A stretch of DNA of 14,273 bases from Smittium mucronatum. Lineage: Eukaryota; Kickxellomycota; Harpellomycetes; Harpellales; Legeriomycetaceae. The stretch's first letter is position 1, and each line of letters begins with the position of its first letter. Under the pieces are notes generated by a model. It saw only the letters and a list, made by a program, of their open reading frames with translations, did not search any database and was not told the DNA's origin. This document shows positions 6,843 to 14,273 of this stretch, in pieces. The translations under genes and the position numbers were made by a program. Where the stretch lies: contig LSSL01004069.1 of assembly GCA_001953115.1 (NCBI GenBank), forward strand, positions 1-14,273, written 5' to 3'.

Positions 6843-7658
6843 TTACTTATTAGTATTTTTGGAAGCGAATTCTCTATACCAGTTATTCTGGTAAAAACCC
6901 TCACTCCTAGAATGTTGTTTTATAGCCAAAGATGAGGCAACTCTGGGCGTACTATTACTAGTACTCTTTACTCTCTCACCCAGAAGTGACCTTAGTGCAG
7001 TTATTGCTCCCTTACTCAGACTATCTACACTTCTCCTTTTGCTCCCTGTACTGACAAAACTAAGTGTTTGTACAGCCCACACAGTAGTAATAATCTGTGA
7101 AAACCTTACGGAGGAGGTGGGATCGAAACTTAACGAAAGACCCAGTAAAGATGATACAAGATCCTTAGTAACTGGTTCTCCAACAAACTTTATCGATGTG
7201 TTTAAGCCTTCACTTAGCTCAAGGGCTTCAATAGATATCTATGCCGAAACATCGCCACTCTATCCTCAGATATCTCTCTCCAAGAATCAACCTTCTGGGA
7301 AAATCCATAAGGATAATAACCAGACTTGACAAACTCACGGTTGCATCTAAACATGCCCATAGCACTATCTAAGCTAATTCCTTCACTAAACACTATAAAA
7401 ACTAACTAAAATATAATTCGGACTAACGGGTAATGATCCCCTCCACGATGGTAATAAAATAAAATTAACAACTAAACCAAACCCTGTTAAAAAGAAATGA
7501 ATAGTATGAATTAATTTTATTCCAAAACTAAAGGTAAAACTAACTATACTATAAAAATAAGCTATAAAGTGATTATAACAGTCCTCAAGAGTGCTAACAC
7601 TCTCAAAAAATAAAGGGGGAGTAGCTTCATATAAGACGAAATTGTACTTTCTACCATT
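6843..7658 (-). pseudogene. Broken or tiny-intron protein gene, family unknown
   Basis: Three overlapping - strand segments form one gene-like unit of about 275 codons. Segment 1 (7658-7386, 90 codons) has an N-terminal part including YNFVLYEATPPLFFES, then two hydrophobic stretches (about residues 31-50 and 51-69) that could span a membrane, then LPSWRGSLP. Segment 2 (7405-7214, 63 codons) is hydrophilic and aromatic (CNREFVKSGYYPYGFS). Segment 3 (7238-6843, 131 codons, TAA end) is rich in Ser, Leu and Arg, and ends basic. Codons are mostly purine-first, and G+C rises far above the flanks across segments 2 and 3. Segments 1 and 3 share a frame and segment 2 is displaced, so two compensating 1-nt indels, or short GT-TAG introns of 22 nt (7427-7406) and 20 nt (7258-7239), would join them. 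An ATG at 7657-7655 lies in a frame different from segment 1, so the start is also disturbed. No family is recognised; a transferred or virus-derived gene is possible but unproven. All Gln codons are CAA or CAG, arguing against a ciliate-type code. Confidence 0.55.
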
Positions 7659-10200
7659 TTATTATATAACTGTGAATAATAAATTGTAAATTGAGATTTT
7701 TTTTGTGTAAAATCTGGTTTTTGTTTCTACTTTACCACATCAGGTCATAAATTTTCTATAAATTTGGTGATTATAACACATTATTTTTCACGAGTACCAG
7801 TGGTGTAATTTTTATATGTCTGAAGTTTCTTTTTTTATTGAAACTTGACATTCGAATAAAATATTCTCCGCCTTTAATATGAGTAATAATTCCAAATTCT
7901 CTAAATATCGATCAAATAAACTTATAGCTATAATTATTTTTAATTATTATTATCCCTTTATATATATTGGAAACACGTCTGCCTTTTTTTTTCTTTTTTA
8001 AAATATTTTGGAAAAATAAATTAAAAAAAGCAAATCTAAAACTTAATTTTGGTGCTTTCCTAAATTATCATCCAAAATCTTAAAGCTCTGAAGTTTCCAG
8101 ATAATATGCTAGAAATTTGGTCTACTTATTATATGCCTCAAAAAAAAATTATTCGATGTGGAGCAGGGCTATTTTTTAATTTTTTATATATTCAACTTTT
8201 TTACATCAGAGAAACCATACTACGCAGCGTTTTGGATTTTTATTTTTAGATAAAAAAAATCTTTCTCTGTTTTTTCTGCTTTGTTTCATTATATTGGTTA
8301 TCGCTAATAATAAAGCCCATCACCCAGTTCTTCCTGGAAAATCCGTCAGATAAAAGCACAAGTATTTTTTTTTGGTTTGAACCTCGATTATTTTATGTAA
8401 AGATAGTTTGTTTAGTTTAAGCTGTAGTTTTTTAAGCTCTAAAACTAAGTATTGAACAAGATCTTTGCCTAATGTGCTAAGACTAAATAAATATTCAAAA
8501 AATCATCAATTAGTATCTGGAAACCTTCAATGCATACTCAATAACATTTTTGAAATACTACTCTTTCCCGAAGGACTTAGATTTACATCTTTATATTTGT
8601 TCAGATATTTTAATAGGATATCATATTGACTGAAATTATCGCATTAATTTTTTTTATTTGATTTTTTCGTGAATATAAATTTACTCTAAATTTTTAAACG
8701 TGCTAAATCTTAAGATTAACTAGCTAAAATACTATGAATTTGATATGATATAGATTTTTATGTTAAATGTTATAATATTGGTTGAGAGACGATCGTGACA
8801 ATCTATTTTAATAAAAAAATTCATCAATTGAGTTTTACATAACATACTTACCTTTTTATTTGATTTTTTGATTTTTATGGAATTCTAAAGTTTGAGCTTT
8901 TGTGTAAAGGTTTATTATGGGCGAATAATCATATTTACATAATATTCATCCTTTTTCCCATATTTTCTTCCCATTTAAAAACCAACTAAATATAGATGTG
9001 TTTCTAGTGTTTAGATCGATAAGCAGTTAATTAGGGGCTCTTTTAATATAGTCAAAATCTTCCCTTTTGATTTTTTTTCTTCAAAACTAAACTTTTTTTA
9101 TTTTTTTATAGCTCTTTTTAATCAAAATTTATTCATTTCCCCCATTTTTTAAGATGCGACCAACGATGCCTAAAAATATAAGCTTGATTCTAATTATATG
9201 TTATAGAAAAAAGATATAATTGAATTATTAATAATTAATTGACTGGGATATTTTCATCAGAAATACTAAGTTATGCTACCTAATCTTGGTAGTATTTCAA
9301 TATTAAACATTATTAAACTATATTTATTAAAAAAAATTTATTAATCATTTAAAGTTCATAGCAATAAAATCATAAAAAAAGAATGAGTAAATGTTTTTGC
9401 CGATCACCAAAAAAGTACTCAGTACTCAAAATAAGAGTTAATCGAAAAGAAAAACTTCGAATATTTTTCCGATTTTTTTTTTTTGCACTATAGTAAGTAG
9501 CTTTAAGCATTTCTAAGAAAAATGATTAAAAAATTCATTTTTAAAACATGTTTATATTTAGATTTAGATTTATGTATTGTTAATATTTTAAATGAAACCG
9601 AATAGTTAGCAGTATTCAAAGAATTTGATTTAGTGATAGGTGAAACTATGTCTTTTTGAAATTATTTAGACGGGTGAAAAAGTTATTTCAAAAGTGGTGA
9701 TATATAAACTATATTTAATGTGTCTGTCAGAAAAAATTGATAAATCTACTTCACATAAAATATAAAATTGTTGAAATCACCTATTTTTTTATTGCAGTTT
9801 CAGTCTTAGAGTTTTCGTGATGATAGAATATTTACATAAAGCTGATTTTTTTTTGGAATTTAAACTCGAGAAATTTTGGTGGGTTTTTTCGCTTTCAAAA
9901 AATTTTCTCTTCACAAGGTGGAATTTATTTTAACTCTTATATTTTTGGTTATTGGAACTCCTAAAATATTATTATAAGCGTTTTTTTTCCTTAATTAAAA
10001 CTATATTTTGTGATAATATGGATATTTTACATAAAATCTAGGATCCCTCTATATTTTTTTATTTTTCAGTTTAAAATTTTTAGAAAAAACTATTTATATT
10101 AATTATTTATCTTTGTACACATTTCATCTGTTAATTATCAAGGATATAATAAAATAAAATGGGAATTGATGTCTTTTTTTCAATATCGTTATGATTATTC
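7659..10200. other. AT-rich gene-free stretch
   Basis: I see no gene. TATATAA lies immediately upstream (- strand sense) of the ATG at 7657 and could be a TATA-like element for the remnant, but such words are frequent here. The rest is AT-rich DNA with T-rich patches on the + strand (about 8190-8400 and 9050-9130) and stops in all frames. The heptamer GGGCTCT at 9035-9041 is one of four copies of the same motif in the window. Confidence 0.6.
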
Positions 10201-13200
10201 ATGGAAGATGTGTAATGACTAGCACCCATTATATCACTTCCAAAATCACGGCGGATGGAATCGGTTTTAAAATTGAACTCTTCATTTAAAGCTGGAAAAA
10301 ATATCCGAAAATTTGACTATATTTGTAAGGTAGTAGGTAAAAGGTAAAAACTGTAGCTTTCTTGATATTTCCATAGTTTGGAAAAACGCTTTTACTTTGA
10401 AAAAATATTATTAGTCGCTGATTTTTCTAAAAAGAGATTGAATTCGGAAAAAAATTCCAATGATTTTGAAATTATTTGAAATCACTACTAATCTAAAAAA
10501 AATTCTTCAAAAAATGAATCAATTTGGATAGTATAATATTCAAATAATTTCGGTTTGAAGATGCTCCTTTCAACTATTAAATGCATTCATATTCTTCACA
10601 GCAAGTTTAATTCTCTTGTTGAAAAAGATATCCGTTATATATTTAGTTTAAAGCTTGAAGATTTGAGAAGGGGTGTGGCGGTCAACATTCCGTATGGATT
10701 AATTTTTTAGGGAAAATCTTTCATTTAAATAATGATAAATTTTCTTTAAAGCTGATTTCCGGAATAACTAGGCTCTAAAAAATATCAGTTGAGATCTCGT
10801 TTGTTATGATAACATTATGATAAAAATAATTTGTTAATTTATTATCAATTGACCTTTATAAAACATATTTTATATCTTTTTATGTGAAGGGTATATTTTC
10901 AAACCTGCTTGTGATGGAATCTTAAGCTTAAGAAATTTCATTTAGATGTGCTTTTAATAAATAGAAGTGGATTATCGGAACTAGAAGTGTTAAGTATAGT
11001 ATCATTTTGTTAGATTAGATTCATGAACATTTTCGAAAAGGGGAAAGTTTGGAATTTTTTAAATACAGTTTTCAGATTTTTTTCGCACTTGTTTTATAAA
11101 TCTTTTAACAAATAATAAAATAAGTCCTTTAGTTGGAAAAAGATTGTGCTTTGTTATCATAATCATGAATTTGTATATTTATTTGTTTATATACTCCCTA
11201 TCGTTTTAATAATCAGAGTTCCTGAATTATCATAAGGGTATCTTTTTGCTATTTATAGTAATTATTTTTGAGTATTATTTATTAAAAATTCGGGTTTTAA
11301 TTCTTTATTTAGATCTTTTTTTATTTAAATTTCTGATTATAACAACCCAAGACCAAAAGAATTTAAATTTAATTAAATAATAGATGAAATATTAAATATT
11401 AAATATTAGATTATATTGAAATCAAACATCCTATAGGTTAAGCAGGAAAAAAAATCGGATATTGAAAAAAACCTCACAAATAAATCAACGTGGGGATATA
11501 TTAATATTAATTTTTTGCCTTTTTTGTAAAGAAAATTAATAAAATATTTTCTAGAAATGCAACTAAATTTTAAACTTGGATTTATTTAGAGTAATGTAAA
11601 AAATACATGCGATGTCTTATAACTATACCGATCTGTTATTTTTTAATTTTTTTAACCTTTTTAAATCCCTATTTACTACTGAATTATATTAAGTTATTAA
11701 TTTATAAAATTTAACTATACTGAAATTTATTTCAATTTATTTTTTAAAGATTTCGATATCGACTGAATTCTTAAATTCTTAACTATACATCTATAGTCGA
11801 ACTTCTCTTATCAATGAAATTGGATATCCTTCAATATTTTTAATTTTTAATTATTAATATTATTAATATTTTTCTTGTAATTATTAGGGTATAATTCAAT
11901 AATATTATTAAAATTATAAAATTATAATCAAATAAAAGATTAAACCAAATTTAAAATTTTAAATAGTATTTGGTAAAATAATTGAGCACCATCGTTCCAT
12001 TTATATCACAGCAGTAAATTATATTTAATTGCTAAAAAAATTAATCGGGTTTTTTGATAACATTTATTATATATATTTAGATAAAATATTTAATCAAAAT
12101 GAATATGAAAAATTAAAATTTCGGTTTTAAGGTATTAGAATTAATTTAAATTTTTTTCATATTTTCAGAATTTGATATTTATCCTACTCTATAAATACAA
12201 TTTTACGGACATTGTATATAAATATAAAAATTGTTGATAATATTTCGATTGTAGGTATCGAGCTCTATGATAAATATATATATTTAAATAACTTTTTTTT
12301 GTTTAATTTCAAAAATAAACCCTATTATAGATTTTTTTATATTAAAAATCATTAAAATTCCGATGATAAAATCCTCTGAGATATTTTTTTTCGAGCTTTT
12401 TAGTTTCTAAATTTCTATTTCAGCTGACAATGTGGTGGTACTTTACCAACGTTTTATGTGTTTGTTCTTTATTTATGAGGTCATGAAAGTGATAAAAATG
12501 ATTATTTAACGCCAATAGAAATTCATCTTTTCAGAAAAAAGAATCTAAACAAGACAAATGATAAAAATATATTTTTATAGCTCTATAATCTGGATTGGAA
12601 AATCGGATTTTTAAATTTTAATGTTTTATCCCATTTAAATCATTTAGATAAGGTGGGTAGTTATTATTTTTATGAGGAAGATAAAAGATATATATTGAAA
12701 TTTATAATATAAGTATAGAATTTCCAAAGCACAATGCTATTATTTTATAATGATTTTTTTCCCCTTTAATAACATGATCGTAATATTAAGAGTAAAATGC
12801 CAAAATATAGCAATATTCATAATTATTTACAAGTAAAAAAAATAAAATATTTCCTATTATTTGTGAGTATTTGGAAAATCAGAACAAATTATGAGTTAAA
12901 CGTTATATATAGGATACATATTTCAGAGATTTGAAAAATTAAAAATAAATATTTGCATGAAAAAAAGTAATTTAAAAGTATTTAATAGAATTGTATCATG
13001 CTTTTTGAGACAATATAATTTACCCCAGCCTTTTCAAATATCTATCATTCGATGAATGGATCTTTATTCTCGAATTTATGAATAAACATCGCTTTTTGGG
13101 GCGTTTAAACAAAGAAATCGTTATTAGATACTCATATTTTCCGCTCTTGGGACTATTTTTAACTTTTCTGGTTTTAAAAAAAGCTTTAACTTGGTCAAGG

Positions 13201-14273
13201 TCTATAAATTTTTGATGTAAAAAGAGAAAAAAATGATGAAGGTTTTGATGTATGTTTATTTTTCCTTTATAAAATTATCTTTTACGCATCTGAGGAATAT
13301 TTGATTTTCATAAAATTTAGTCATTATTATTGTATATCACCAGTAGTGTAGCAAATACCCATAATTCCTAGTGTTATGAATAAGTCTGAGATATTATATA
13401 AAACTGCACACATTGGTTTAATCGATAAAACTCTCACCGTTCATTAAACAGAGGTGCTTTTTGCGATGTATAGAAAATAATAATTTTTAAATTAAAATTT
13501 TTAAAGAAAAAAATAATTCGAAAAAAACAATATTGGATATTTTTTTAAACCTCATATAAACGAAACTTCTAGAATAATTCAAAGATATGAATTTCAATGT
13601 GATAAATTTTTGCTTTTTTAGAAGCCAATAGCAAAAAAAAATTGATTAGTTTAAAAAAATACCATCAGTTGTAATTTTTAAAATTAGAATTTTTTACTTA
13701 TTAAAAAAAAAAGAATGCAATAAAGAAACATATTTCTCAAAAATATCTGGATTTTCTAAAAAAGACATTTCAAAAAAAGAATTTTTTTTACCATCTATCC
13801 ATGGACGGGAAATAAAGAAATAAAATTTTCATAAAAAGAAAAACAATTTATATCCTTTATAGAAAAATGGAGTCAAGTAAATTGAAATTTACGTTTCGAA
13901 ATATATTTTTTGAAAAAAAAACGCAAAAAGAATAAAAATAAACCGAAGAAAAAATCAATTAAAAAAATACGTGACTTATCATGGCTCAGAAAAATTTAAA
14001 AGAAGCTAGTTTTAAGTTTTGACATTTTATTAAAATTTTACGATATTTCAGATTTTATTTTCAAGGTATATTCAAATTTATCGAAATCTCTAATGGTGTT
14101 TTTCAATTGTTACCTTTTTTTTTGTTAAAGTAATATGTTAACTATCAACCTTTTTTATTACGGGAAATAACTCTATCAACCAGATGTAACAATTTTGAGA
14201 TAATTTATAGCCAATATTTATGTCACTTTAATTATTCTACATTTTTTTTTTTTTTTTACGCAGAATTTATTTT
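10201..14273. other. AT-rich gene-free stretch
   Basis: No gene, RNA or structured repeat can be supported. Slightly GC-richer islets occur near 10215-10270 and 10665-10710 without a convincing open frame. A period-7 AT repeat lies near 11388-11408 and dense AT-only sequence lies at about 11840-11960. From about 13480 to 13985 the + strand is noticeably A-rich with many A5-A10 runs. A run of 16 T sits at 14242-14257, close to the window end. On the - strand it would be a poly(A) tract, such as the tail of a retroposed sequence, but nothing next to it supports that. Confidence 0.6.
14242..14257 (+). repeat. T16 homopolymer
   Basis: Sixteen consecutive T residues, among the longest homopolymers in the window. 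It could be a simple slippage product or the reverse complement of a retroposon tail. The flanks do not decide. Confidence 0.8.

Noticed and set aside
7039..7329. + strand open frame of about 96 codons (extends upstream to 6895 without a stop)
   Set aside because: It lies opposite the - strand segments, begins with TTG, contains no ATG, and its codons are pyrimidine-first. It is best read as the antisense shadow of the coding remnant, though the opposite assignment cannot be fully excluded.
7588..7603. Perfect 6-bp hairpin AGAGTG/CACTCT
   Set aside because: It lies inside coding segment 1, is short, and is not followed by a T run in either direction that would suggest a terminator.
7386..7658. 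Possible signal peptidase complex subunit 1 (SPC12 family), from two hydrophobic stretches followed by a Leu-Pro-x-Trp motif
   Set aside because: The similarity is limited to hydrophobic pattern and one short motif, and the following segments continue the gene well beyond the family's usual size of about 100 residues.
1..14273. CRISPR array, rRNA, bacterial operon or phage region
   Set aside because: There are no regularly spaced repeats, no conserved RNA gene segments, and no closely packed open frames anywhere in the window.

Overview
The window looks like a gene-poor stretch of very AT-rich eukaryotic nuclear DNA (by eye about three quarters or more A+T). Stops are dense in all six frames, no ATG-started open frame reaches 70 codons, and no rRNA, tRNA, operon or bacterial promoter/terminator pattern is visible. 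Polypyrimidine-AG acceptors and GTATGT-type donors occur, but donor- and acceptor-like words are expected often in DNA this rich in T. The species cannot be named. AT-rich nematodes, parasitoid insects, some fungi and protists would all fit.

Layout. 1-1034: unassigned AT-rich DNA with one exon-like open stretch (about 472-576). 1035-2242: a fold-back, MITE-like element with two arms of roughly 320-340 bp in inverted orientation around an interior of about 545 bp. Its best-preserved arm core is 85 bp with 2 mismatches. 2243-3940: AT-rich DNA with a small GC-richer ATG frame at 3189-3296. 3941-4240: a strand-asymmetric, decayed low-complexity array (C-rich on +). On the - strand it reads as an acidic Asp/Glu/Asn/Gly-rich frame broken by three stops. 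4241-6296: AT-rich DNA with a GC-richer patch near 4290-4345 and nested hairpins at 5681-5728.

6297-7658 is the most gene-like part. Its base composition rises well above the surroundings, and the - strand carries a chain of open segments with a purine-first codon pattern. Three segments (7658-7386, 7405-7214, 7238-6843) overlap slightly. The first and third share a reading frame and the middle one is displaced, so together they look like one ancestral protein gene of about 275 codons, either broken by small indels or interrupted by very short introns. A second, shorter pair of overlapping segments (6487-6389, 6407-6297) lies downstream on the same strand. I do not recognise either protein.

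7659-14273 holds no gene I can support: long AT-rich DNA with homopolymer tracts, ending in a 16-nt T run. No set of genes working together is visible. The best candidates for something new are the composition-shifted coding remnant and the fold-back element.
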